This document shows, in pieces, positions 1-5,548 of a DNA stretch of 22,758 nucleotides; within the stretch, counting starts at the first letter, position 1; the number at the start of each line of letters is the position of its first letter. The notes below the pieces were generated by a model that was not told the origin of the DNA, did not search any database, and was given only the letters and a program-made list of their open reading frames with translations. Position numbers and translations under genes: made by a program. Source of the stretch: a virus. Where the stretch lies: positions 1 to 22,758 of the IMG/VR virus record IMGVR_UViG_3300043786_000008. One strand, given 5' to 3'.

Positions 1-1
1 A

Positions 2-1039
2 ACATTCTCAGAGGCAAAGGACTTCGCGTCCGAACTAGCCAATAGCAATCTTGTCCCGAAGAACTATGCAGGCAAGCCGCTGGATATCTTGGTCGCTATC
101 CAATGGGGAACCGAGATCGGACTTGCCCCGATGCAAGCTTTGCAAAACATCTCAGTCATCAACGGTAAGCCCTCAGTCTACGGTGATGCAGCGATGGCAC
201 TGGTGCAGGCACACCCAGCCTGTGAGGGCGTAGAGGAGTTCTTTGAGGGCGAAGGTACACCGAACCCTGTCGCCGTCTGTATCGCCCACAGAAGGGGGCG
301 TAAGCCTGTTACAGCACGGTTCTCAGTGGAGGATGCCAAGCGGGCAGGGCTGTGGAACAAACAGGGACCGTGGACTAGCTACCCAAAGCGAATGCTACAG
401 ATGAGAGCCAGAGGTTTTGCGCTCCGTGATGCTTTCCCAGATGCCCTAAAGGGACTCATCACTACCGAGGAGGCAGCAGACTACCCGTCAGATGCCAAGC
501 CAGCAGAGGTCAAGGACATCCCGCGCAACCCATTGGATGCTATCGCTCCAGCAAAATTGATAGAGGAAACCTATGAGGTACTTGAGACAGAGAGCATTGC
601 AGATGCCGACGCAGCGGAGCCAGAGGCAGAGGCGACAGTCATGGTTGAGGAGGCTGTCATCATTCAGGACGCTGCTTCCGTGGAAGGGGAGGCGGTCGCT
701 AGTCCAGTCGTGGCGCAGGAAACTGGTACCGAATGGACTCTCTTTGTGCCGGGGAAGGAACCCATACCCTACGGCTCGATGGATCAGTGGCTGGTTGAGT
801 ACAACAAACTCGCCGATCAAGTCACGCAATCGGGTAAGGCAGCACCGCGCACACGCATGACCAAGCTTCGGCAATTGCGGGAAGCCAATGAATCCACCAT
901 CAAGCGGCTCGACACAATGGTGCGTGTAGTATTAACCCAAGCTTACCAGACCCGGCTCGGGTACTTAGGCGCAAAGATGAAAGAGGAAGGTCAACCAGAT
1001 AACGTGAGGACAGACAATGGACTACAACGTCAAGCTTGA
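2..1039 (+). CDS. recT: RecT-family ssDNA annealing protein, 5' truncated by window edge
   Basis: The frame is open from base 2, so the true start lies outside the window; 345 residues are visible. RecT proteins bind single-stranded DNA and anneal homologous strands in phage recombination and replication. Family signatures seen here are an N-terminal ELANSNLVPKNYAGKP stretch, then AIQWGTEIGLAPMQALQNI, INGKPSVYGDAAMALV, and W-x2-YP-x-RMLQMRARGFALRDAFPDALKGL (bases about 371-455). After the core comes an acidic Ala/Glu-rich linker (about 566-730) and a separate C-terminal part starting EWTLFVPGKEPIPYG (about 731-1003), which is more than a minimal RecT needs. An internal TTG at 89 is not the start because the conserved sequence continues upstream of it. 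The gene overlaps the next one by 23 bases, which suggests an operon. Family assignment is confident; the role of the C-terminal part is unknown. Confidence 0.9.
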   Translation, partial: TFSEAKDFASELANSNLVPKNYAGKPLDILVAIQWGTEIGLAPMQALQNISVINGKPSVYGDAAMALVQAHPACEGVEEFFEGEGTPNPVAVCIAHRRGRKPVTARFSVEDAKRAGLWNKQGPWTSYPKRMLQMRARGFALRDAFPDALKGLITTEEAADYPSDAKPAEVKDIPRNPLDAIAPAKLIEETYEVLETESIADADAAEPEAEATVMVEEAVIIQDAASVEGEAVASPVVAQETGTEWTLFVPGKEPIPYGSMDQWLVEYNKLADQVTQSGKAAPRTRMTKLRQLREANESTIKRLDTMVRVVLTQAYQTRLGYLGAKMKEEGQPDNVRTDNGLQRQA

Positions 1040-1244
1040 ACTAGCCAAAGAATACTTGCGGAGTAGGAAGAAACTCATTAGCGAACAGATCGCCGGTGAC
1101 CCTAACCGCTTCATCCCAACTCCAGCAGTAGAGACAGATGTTAAAAGGACAATGAATGAATACCGAATATCCACCAGAAAAAATAAGGAAACCGGCTCAT
1201 CGACTATTCGATTTTTTGATAAAAAATTATCGGTTAAAAAATGA
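1017..1244 (+). CDS. Small hypothetical protein between recT and the HTH gene
   Basis: This 75-residue basic protein begins MDYNVKLELAKEYLRSRKKL and is predicted mainly helical at its N-terminus. The ATG at 1017 follows a GAGGA ribosome-binding site at 1006-1010 with about 6 bases spacing, and it overlaps the end of recT, so it is probably translated. Its last 89 bases overlap the HTH gene in another frame, so the C-terminal part (from EYRISTRKNKETG) is under double coding. I do not recognise a family. The main doubt is whether the natural protein really uses the overlapped C-terminus; no frameshift signal is evident. Confidence 0.6.
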   Translation: MDYNVKLELAKEYLRSRKKLISEQIAGDPNRFIPTPAVETDVKRTMNEYRISTRKNKETGSSTIRFFDKKLSVKK

Positions 1245-1386
1245 CAATGCGCTGGCAGATGCGCTCGATGTTGTGCCGTCTGCCGTCTGCAAGATCAGGG
1301 CAGGTAGACCCGTCACAGCGTCCATCATCCTGAAGATTCACGAGAAGTACGAGATACCTATCCGTGACATCAAGGGGTTGCTATGA
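1156..1386 (+). CDS. Helix-turn-helix (Cro/CI-like) DNA-binding protein
   Basis: This 76-residue protein has a helix-turn-helix in its middle: NDNALADALDVVPSAVCKIRAGR (about residues 29-51) matches the pattern of XRE/Cro-type recognition helices (ALA-x-ALGV-x2-x-VSKIR-x-GR). The C-terminal IILKIHEKYEIPIRDIKGLL resembles small phage regulators in which the HTH is followed by a short helix. It probably binds operator DNA and regulates phage genes, but whether it represses or activates cannot be seen. A purine-rich AAAAGGA at 1143-1149 lies about 6 bases before the ATG at 1156, supporting this start. It overlaps the upstream gene by 89 bases and its stop overlaps the next ATG (ATGA at 1383-1386), so it is embedded in the early operon rather than divergently placed like a classical CI/Cro switch. 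Confidence 0.75.
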   Translation: MNTEYPPEKIRKPAHRLFDFLIKNYRLKNDNALADALDVVPSAVCKIRAGRPVTASIILKIHEKYEIPIRDIKGLL

Positions 1387-1562
1387 CTAAGCTAGAAAAT
1401 ACAGGCACTCGCTGGTGTACCTCATGCAATAGTCATCGGGAAATGAAGGGTGGCTACTGGAAGAAGTGCAACAGGACTAAACGATGGATGTGCGGTCAAT
1501 GTAAAGAGCGCAAGTCACCCAGCTTCTACGGGAAAAGTAATGCGCTGCCTGCATTGTATTAA
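1383..1562 (+). CDS. Small cysteine-rich probable zinc-ribbon protein
   Basis: This 59-residue gene starts at an ATG overlapping the HTH stop codon (ATGA). The protein contains C-x2-C (WCTSC, residues 12-15), a Cys at 29 and CGQC at 37-40, with many basic and aromatic residues between. That spacing is typical of a small zinc ribbon, which in phages usually binds DNA or protein. It ends SNALPALY at 1562 and overlaps the next gene by 23 bases. No specific function can be assigned. The overlap on both sides and the conserved-looking Cys pairs make it a likely real gene despite its size. Confidence 0.65.
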   Translation: MTKLENTGTRWCTSCNSHREMKGGYWKKCNRTKRWMCGQCKERKSPSFYGKSNALPALY

Positions 1563-1749
1563 CTACAACCTGCGAGACTATCCTTCCCATGCAAAGGTGG
1601 GGTACGGCAGGTGCATGGCAGCAGACTTGCAAAGAGATGGGGCTGTGTTCATGTCAATCGCAGCACAAGTAGATTGCGATGGGTACAGCCCCGCCAAGGA
1701 CGGCATAGTTTTTAAACGAGAGGAATGGTATGAGAGCCGCAAAGGTTGA
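1540..1749 (+). CDS. Small four-cysteine protein, probable Zn-binding
   Basis: This 69-residue protein begins MRCLHCINYNLRD, with Cys3, Cys6, Cys25 (GYGRCMAA) and Cys46 (VDCDGYSP). The layout C-x2-C plus two later cysteines in a GxGRC and a xDCDxY context is seen in small phage proteins that accompany replication genes and probably bind zinc. The frame stays open upstream to a GTG at 1450, but that extension lies inside the preceding zinc-ribbon gene and the conserved Cys pattern starts at the ATG at 1540, so I chose the ATG. Its end overlaps the nuclease gene by 20 bases. No biochemical role can be stated. Confidence 0.65.
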   Translation: MRCLHCINYNLRDYPSHAKVGYGRCMAADLQRDGAVFMSIAAQVDCDGYSPAKDGIVFKREEWYESRKG

Positions 1750-2044
1750 CGACAATCAAAAGGAAATAGTTAAAGCCTTGCGGCACATGGGCTGCTTTGT
1801 CCAGCATCTGCATGATGTTGGCGCTGGCTGTCCTGATCTACTGGTGGGATACAAGGGATTCAATATCCTGCTGGAAGTCAAGGATGGAACTAAGCCACCG
1901 TCTAAACAGAAGCTAACCCCGGACCAGATCCTCTGGCACAGGGATTGGCGAGGACAGGTGGATATCGTCAACAGCGTAGACCAAGCCGTCTTAGCAGTGC
2001 TGCGGGTAGCCAGAGACTTATCCGATATGGATGACCTCAAGTGA
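1730..2044 (+). CDS. VRR-NUC / PD-(D/E)XK family nuclease
   Basis: This 104-residue single-domain protein has the restriction-endonuclease-like core seen in phage VRR-NUC proteins: helix VDDNQKEIVKALRHMG (6-21), then GAGCPDLLVG with Pro35-Asp36, and LLEVKD with Glu49-x-Lys51, giving the PD...ExK catalytic set. The tail PPSKQKLTPDQILWHRDWRG and VDIVNS-x-DQAV matches the same phage family. It should bind a divalent metal and cut DNA, plausibly branched or recombination intermediates; family members have been described as structure-specific or Holliday-junction-type nucleases. A GAGAGGA at 1718-1724 precedes the ATG by 5-6 bases. Lying downstream of RecT, it may be that protein's nuclease partner, but this is inference. 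Confidence 0.82.
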   Translation: MRAAKVDDNQKEIVKALRHMGCFVQHLHDVGAGCPDLLVGYKGFNILLEVKDGTKPPSKQKLTPDQILWHRDWRGQVDIVNSVDQAVLAVLRVARDLSDMDDLK

Positions 2045-2079
2045 GCCTGTGGCGTAAACGACAAGTGGAGGAATTAGAA

Positions 2080-2289
2080 ATGCAAACAGAGAAGCAGGAT
2101 ACCCTGCCCGAATCATTGGCAATTATCTGGTACGCCATCATGGCCTGTGCATCACTGGTGATAGTGATACTTATAGCCTTACAGCCACCACCTACTTACC
2201 GCAACATCTGTAATGTAGCAGAGATCAGCCCAGACGTTACACCGCAGGAGCGTGAGCGTTGCCGTCAGATCCGAGGACACAAACTCTAA
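2080..2289 (+). CDS. Single-span membrane protein, unknown function
   Basis: This 69-residue protein has one strongly hydrophobic segment (SLAIIWYAIMACASLVIVIL, about residues 12-31), a PPPTY turn, and a polar, cysteine-containing C-terminus (ICNVAE ... RERCRQIRGHKL). The start is set at the ATG at 2080 because GGAGG at 2067-2071 stands 8 bases upstream; a GTG at 2041 would add 13 residues but lacks such a site. It sits between two nuclease-like genes, and its TAA shares a base with the next ATG (TAATG). Similar tiny one-span proteins occur in phage early operons, but I cannot assign a role. Confidence 0.65.
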   Translation: MQTEKQDTLPESLAIIWYAIMACASLVIVILIALQPPPTYRNICNVAEISPDVTPQERERCRQIRGHKL

Positions 2290-2708
2290 TGCGTCCCATC
2301 TATGAGACAGACGCTGACCTACAGCGCGAGAAGGAAGTACAGGAAGCACTGTTCCTTATGTGGGAAGTGGACTTCCACAAGCTACCTCGTGCCTACCATG
2401 TGGACTGGATGCTGACCAAGCGAGGAGAGGCCAAGGCATTTGCTGAACTCAAGTGCCGAAACAATCCTCGCAGTCAGTACCCAACCCTGATGCTGTCCAT
2501 GCACAAGTGGATGCACGGCAAGGCAATGGCACAGGAGATCGGTGGCAAGTTCCTAGTCATCGTCAAGTGGAGTGACGGCATCTTCTACCACACACAGGGC
2601 TGGTGTGACGTAACCTACGGAGTCGGAGGCAGGAAGGACAGAGGAGACAGTCAGGATATAGAACCAGTGGTCCATATCCCGACCGACTACTTCAAGCGGG
2701 TTACTTAG
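2289..2708 (+). CDS. PD-(D/E)XK nuclease-like protein
   Basis: This 139-residue protein starts at an ATG overlapping the previous stop (TAATG); a TTG at 2259 in the same frame is less likely. It contains YHVDWMLTK followed by GEAKAFAELKCR, that is Asp39-x13-Glu53-Leu-Lys55, on predicted beta strands preceded by a helix with Glu16/Glu19. This fits a PD-(D/E)XK nuclease core. The rest (FLVIVKWSDGIFYHTQG, about 98-114) looks like the later strands of the fold. The substrate cannot be told; a resolvase or trimming nuclease in phage recombination is plausible. Its 3' end overlaps the convergent Rz gene by 8 bases, so it is the last gene of the rightward operon. Confidence 0.6.
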   Translation: MRPIYETDADLQREKEVQEALFLMWEVDFHKLPRAYHVDWMLTKRGEAKAFAELKCRNNPRSQYPTLMLSMHKWMHGKAMAQEIGGKFLVIVKWSDGIFYHTQGWCDVTYGVGGRKDRGDSQDIEPVVHIPTDYFKRVT

Positions 2709-3177
2709 GGATTAAGGATTGGTACTGGGCTTGGCATTGCTTGAGGAGGACGACGGCTTCGGCTCCTCGGGCAGCTTCCCTTGCAAGAAATTCTCCATCC
2801 TCTTTAGAAAGTCCTGCTCCAGTACATACTGTGGGGGTGCATCCAGCACTGGTGGTACTGGGCACGGTACTGATCGGGTCGGGGGTGCGACTCGGCCTGT
2901 CGCGCAAGCTGTTATTAAGGGCAGTAACACGGCTATTAAGATCGCGTGTCTCACGGTCTTTCTCCTGTCTCAATCGGTCTGCGGTCTGCTGCATCAGCTT
3001 CTCTCGCTCCCGTGCAATCTGCTGGTCACGGGCATGGATAGCCTCAAGCTCTGCACGTTCAGCATCCCACTTAGCCTGTACCTGCAAGCGGCCTGACTCC
3101 TCGCCACGCATATACCCATACGCGCCAGCTACCCCAGCAGCAATGATGACAGCCAGCGCAGTGTAGGCGATGTTCAT
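2701..3177 (-). CDS. Rz: Rz-like inner-membrane spanin (i-spanin)
   Basis: This 158-residue protein has one N-terminal membrane anchor (ALAVIIAAGVAGAYGYM, about 7-23) followed by a long charged coiled coil (about 30-95, rich in Glu/Arg/Gln) and a Pro/Thr-rich stretch (about 98-115). This is the layout of lambda Rz, whose periplasmic rods join an outer-membrane lipoprotein to fuse the two membranes at the last step of lysis. A second gene with an outer-membrane lipoprotein signal is nested inside it in another frame, as in lambda Rz/Rz1, which makes the call firm. The start overlaps the stop of the upstream gene (ATGA) and no strong ribosome-binding site is present, so translation is probably coupled. 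Confidence 0.85.
   Translation of the reverse strand: MNIAYTALAVIIAAGVAGAYGYMRGEESGRLQVQAKWDAERAELEAIHARDQQIAREREKLMQQTADRLRQEKDRETRDLNSRVTALNNSLRDRPSRTPDPISTVPSTTSAGCTPTVCTGAGLSKEDGEFLAREAARGAEAVVLLKQCQAQYQSLIPK
2712..2954 (-). CDS. Rz1: Rz1-like outer-membrane lipoprotein spanin (o-spanin), nested in Rz
   Basis: This 80-residue protein is encoded wholly inside Rz in a different frame. A signal sequence HAILIAVLLPLITAC ends in a lipobox with the lipidated Cys at residue 17. The mature part is proline-rich (PP, CPVPPVLDAPP, PEEPKP), as in known Rz1 proteins. The start is GTG at 2954, preceded by AGGAG about 7 bases upstream, a good site. It should be anchored in the outer membrane and bind the tip of the Rz coiled coil. 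The C-terminus (SSSSSNAKPSTNP) is low-complexity. The nested arrangement means any mutation here affects both proteins. Confidence 0.85.
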   Translation of the reverse strand: MRHAILIAVLLPLITACATGRVAPPTRSVPCPVPPVLDAPPQYVLEQDFLKRMENFLQGKLPEEPKPSSSSSNAKPSTNP

Positions 3178-3347
3178 TTCTGACCCGGTACTTTCTTACC
3201 TTCGAGCTTCTTGTGTACCTTGATCATCTTGCAAACCTTCTTCTCTTTGCCTGCCTTGTCCTTCTCCATGTGGCAGACTTCCTTCATCTCGCCACCGGCA
3301 AAGGCCAGCAGCGGAACAAACGCAATAAGCGCAATCAGTTTCTTCAT
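3174..3347 (-). CDS. Small secreted lysine-rich peptide
   Basis: This 57-residue protein has a clear signal peptide (MKKLIALIAFVPLLAFA, cut after Ala17). The mature peptide of about 40 residues holds 13 lysines and two cysteines (Cys25 and Cys39) that could form a disulfide in the periplasm. The start is the ATG at 3347, because GGAGGT lies about 6 bases upstream; a longer frame to 3392 would bury the signal peptide. Its stop overlaps the Rz start (ATGA), placing it inside the lysis block. Function is unknown; a cationic periplasmic peptide beside spanin genes might help weaken the outer membrane, but no homologous function is demonstrable from sequence. Confidence 0.7.
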   Translation of the reverse strand: MKKLIALIAFVPLLAFAGGEMKEVCHMEKDKAGKEKKVCKMIKVHKKLEGKKVPGQK

Positions 3348-3348
3348 G

Positions 3349-3861
3349 TCAAACCTCCGGTTCAGGTGCTGGTGGGGGAGCTTTCTTACCATCGAAGCCT
3401 ACGCCAGCAGCTTGCTGGGCAACAGGTTCGCCAGTAAACACAGGTGCAGGTGGTGTCGGACGGCCAGTAGCAGGCGCAGACTTGGACGCAGGCGCTGACT
3501 CAGGCAGGACTTCTGGTGCCTTTGCAGCCTGTGCGCTAGCCTCTTTGAACCCAGCCATCGTACTCTTCATCGCATCCATCTGGCCTTGGTCTGTGCCGTT
3601 CAGCATGATGCCTGACAGGATGCCGCAGAGGAATGATGCCACCGGGATAATGACCTCAAAAAATTTCTGGTCAATCGGACTAATCCCCTTGAGCGGTTGG
3701 GTCACGAAGATCACCGAGTATAGGATTGTGAAGATAATCCCCATCAGTGTCAGCGTTAAGCAGATACCAATGATGAACTTCAGTCGCGCCATCAATTCGT
3801 CAGTGGTGTACAGCGTTCCACGATCAAGCATACGATCAGCGATTTTATTTAGCACAGTCAT
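3349..3861 (-). CDS. Two-span membrane protein, candidate holin
   Basis: This 170-residue protein has a short amphipathic N-terminus, two hydrophobic segments (FIIGICLTLTLMGIIFTILYSVIFV, about 29-53, and FFEVIIPVASFLCGILSGIML, about 67-87) and a long Pro/Ala-rich hydrophilic tail (about 100-170). Two spans next to an endolysin suggest a holin, which would form the inner-membrane lesion that frees the endolysin. However, classical class II holins are shorter and lack such a tail, so a structural or unknown membrane role remains possible. An AAAGGGGGGAGGA purine run lies directly before the ATG. It overlaps the upstream lipoprotein gene by 17 bases and ends 1 base before the secreted-peptide start. 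Confidence 0.6.
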   Translation of the reverse strand: MTVLNKIADRMLDRGTLYTTDELMARLKFIIGICLTLTLMGIIFTILYSVIFVTQPLKGISPIDQKFFEVIIPVASFLCGILSGIMLNGTDQGQMDAMKSTMAGFKEASAQAAKAPEVLPESAPASKSAPATGRPTPPAPVFTGEPVAQQAAGVGFDGKKAPPPAPEPEV

Positions 3862-4084
3862 TCCTCCCCCCTTTGTCTTCCTTCGGTTCTGTCGTTACCT
3901 TGTCGCCACTGATCCACGGCTCCATGCGTTTCTGGTCTGCAAAGATATGGTCAGGGCAAGTCTGGTTTACTTCACAGACTGGCTTCTGACATTCCTTATT
4001 CGTCCAGTTCTCAGGGTTCTGGCAAGGGTATCGGTAACTCTGCTCACACCCAGCCAGCACCAACAAGATAAGCAGTCGGCTCAT
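3845..4084 (-). CDS. Small cysteine-rich lipoprotein
   Basis: This 79-residue protein has a very short signal (MSRLLILLVLAGC) whose lipobox places the lipidated Cys at residue 13. The mature part has five more cysteines (21, 32, 37, 43, 77) in a conserved-looking YRYPCQNPENW ... CEVNQTCPDHIF region. I recall similar small lipoproteins in marine phages, where their function is unknown. It starts at an ATG overlapping the endolysin stop (ATGA). It could be a second outer-membrane lysis factor, or a superinfection or envelope factor; the sequence does not decide. Confidence 0.7.
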   Translation of the reverse strand: MSRLLILLVLAGCEQSYRYPCQNPENWTNKECQKPVCEVNQTCPDHIFADQKRMEPWISGDKVTTEPKEDKGGRNDCAK

Positions 4085-4707
4085 CAGTGGCCTCCCATCA
4101 CATGGAGTGCATGGTTGTAATGCTTGATCCTATCTTCCAAACCAATGTAGCCACCATTGATCCTGCGTGTCAGCTCCTTGATGTCTCCACTGTCAGCCCA
4201 CTTGTTCAGGTTGTTTGTCTCCCAGAACCAGCAAGCAGACTGAGCCGCACCCTCAAACGTACCAAGGTACTCGGGCAGGTCATTGATGTTCATCTCCAGA
4301 CTGTCAGCAAATGCTTGATAGTTATTACGTCCGGTAAGTTGGATAAGACCACGACCACAGAAACGCCAGCCATCACCACTAGACTCATCACCATTACCCA
4401 TACGGTTTGCATACGCACGGTTGGCGATGTGCATTTGCTTGTTGAGTCTGGAGGAGTAGTCGTTGGCGATTGCATCTGTCGGGAAATACTTGGGAAAAAT
4501 TTTACGGAGAGTGGCAGGCTTGTAGTTCAGGTTCTCTTTGAGTACCATAAAGCCACCAGATTCATGAGCGCATTGGGCAACGAAGGCAGCTATTCGGCGG
4601 GGAGTATTGATGTCGTAGTCTGGTAGCAGTTGAGTTAGTGCTTCATGCCAGTCAGCTACATACGGATTCTTCGGTAGCATCTGTTTCAGTTGGTTCAGTG
4701 TAATCAT
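4084..4707 (-). CDS. GH19 chitinase-like endolysin
   Basis: This 207-residue single-domain protein carries family 19 glycoside hydrolase signatures: AAFVAQCAHESGGF with the likely catalytic Glu49, NLNYKP, the WRFCGRGLIQLTGRNNYQ substrate-site block (114-131), and a late INGGYIGLEDR (about 183-193). Phage GH19 enzymes cleave the glycan strands of peptidoglycan. There is no signal peptide, transmembrane anchor or cell-wall-binding domain, so export should depend on a holin. It is translationally linked to neighbours on both sides by ATGA overlaps (4704-4707 and 4084-4087 region). Length and motifs match complete family members. Confidence 0.9.
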   Translation of the reverse strand: MITLNQLKQMLPKNPYVADWHEALTQLLPDYDINTPRRIAAFVAQCAHESGGFMVLKENLNYKPATLRKIFPKYFPTDAIANDYSSRLNKQMHIANRAYANRMGNGDESSGDGWRFCGRGLIQLTGRNNYQAFADSLEMNINDLPEYLGTFEGAAQSACWFWETNNLNKWADSGDIKELTRRINGGYIGLEDRIKHYNHALHVMGGH

Positions 4708-4955
4708 TCTTCACCTCTCATTTCCCGTAAAACTTTTAGTCTCAGCTCTTTCATCTTGCGGGTTTCTTGTTCAGCCCGGTACAGTGCATTGTTCATGTCC
4801 ATGTACATCACACCCATCACAGGCAGCGCAATCACTAGCACAAAACACAAGACCACCACGGCGATAAGTAATGTCCACGGTACGTCTGGCTCGTTCGCAG
4901 GAGGACTAGGAGGCTTGCGAACCACACCACGACGAAAAGGATTGCTCCAACCCAT
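4704..4955 (-). CDS. Single-span membrane protein, possible holin-related
   Basis: This 83-residue protein has a Pro-rich, positively charged N-terminus (about 1-26), one hydrophobic span (VPWTLLIAVVVLCFVLVIAL, about 25-44, extending to about 51) and a charged helical C-terminus (about 55-83, Glu/Lys/Arg-rich). Its stop overlaps the endolysin ATG (ATGA), so it is translated with the endolysin. Its first 40 codons are double-coded with the end of the upstream 236-residue protein. Holin, antiholin or an accessory lysis role are all possible. The clear membrane segment and the coupling support a real gene. Confidence 0.6.
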   Translation of the reverse strand: MGWSNPFRRGVVRKPPSPPANEPDVPWTLLIAVVVLCFVLVIALPVMGVMYMDMNNALYRAEQETRKMKELRLKVLREMRGEE

Positions 4956-5545
4956 ACCGCTTCTTCCTTCCGCTTCCTTCTCAGCCTACGTTGCCGGGCA
5001 GCTTCAATCTGTATCTTCACAGTCTCACGCTTATGCGCTTCGTCCTGCTCAATGACGATCTGCTTCCACATCTTTTCGTACCGGCTCCACAAGTCACCCA
5101 GTTCAGCCGGTGCCTTATAGACCATAGTCTCGCGCAACTCAGCAAACATGGCATCCAATCTTGACCGGATGATGACGCGAATCAATGCCCGCTTGCCAAT
5201 CGATTCCGTGCCTGTGTACACCTGTGTTGCTTCTGCTTCCTGCTGGATAAACACCTTGCCGATCTTGTCGTACTCATCCATCAGAACACCAAGATCATTG
5301 CCGATCTTAATGAAGACATCATTCGGATCAGCCTTAGCAATCTCCTGTACCCTTGCAACCTCCTCGTTGTACTGAATCTTCTGTGCGTTAGTCGGGTTTT
5401 GTATCTTCCCGAACTGCGTCTTCAGATCATCCAGTACATCCTTGACCTCACCTGCTGCGCCCTTGATGTCCTTGTATAGCTGGCATCCTTTCTTGACGGC
5501 AGCAACAGCGGCATTGGCAGCAGCAAGTAGGGTTAGCGGATCCAC
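4835..5545 (-). CDS. Conserved helical protein with C-terminal membrane anchor
   Basis: This 236-residue protein starts at GTG 5545 (no in-frame ATG occurs before about residue 89). The N-terminus DPLTLLAAANAAVAAVKKGC is hydrophobic/Ala-rich; the middle is charged and helical; a strongly basic RQRRLRRKRK (about 185-193) precedes a hydrophobic span WVGAILFVVVWFASLLVLL (about 198-216). The protein should therefore be tail-anchored with its bulk in the cytoplasm. Similar proteins sit beside fibre and lysis genes in environmental phages, with no known function that I can name. The whole anchor and C-terminus (197-236) lie in the 121-base overlap with the next membrane-protein gene. No clear ribosome-binding site precedes the GTG. 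Confidence 0.65.
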   Translation of the reverse strand: MDPLTLLAAANAAVAAVKKGCQLYKDIKGAAGEVKDVLDDLKTQFGKIQNPTNAQKIQYNEEVARVQEIAKADPNDVFIKIGNDLGVLMDEYDKIGKVFIQQEAEATQVYTGTESIGKRALIRVIIRSRLDAMFAELRETMVYKAPAELGDLWSRYEKMWKQIVIEQDEAHKRETVKIQIEAARQRRLRRKRKEEAVWVGAILFVVVWFASLLVLLRTSQTYRGHYLSPWWSCVLC

Positions 5546-5548
5546 ATA

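Noticed and set aside
89-1039. RecT starting at the internal TTG at 89
   Set aside because: Conserved RecT sequence continues in frame to base 2, so the gene simply runs off the left edge.
2041-2289. Longer version of the membrane protein from GTG 2041
   Set aside because: The strong GGAGG site points to the ATG at 2080; the extension has no feature of its own.
2719-3166. Plus-strand open frames opposite Rz/Rz1
   Set aside because: Two nested minus-strand genes already explain the sequence with recognised spanin features; further coding on the opposite strand is very unlikely.
3174-3392. Longer version of the secreted peptide starting at 3392
   Set aside because: It would place 15 polar residues before the signal peptide, while GGAGGT sits at the right distance from the ATG at 3347.
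3482-4120. Long plus-strand open frame opposite the two-span membrane protein and lipoprotein
   Set aside because: The minus-strand genes here have signal or membrane features, good ribosome-binding sites and tight overlaps; the plus-strand frame has none and resembles no family.
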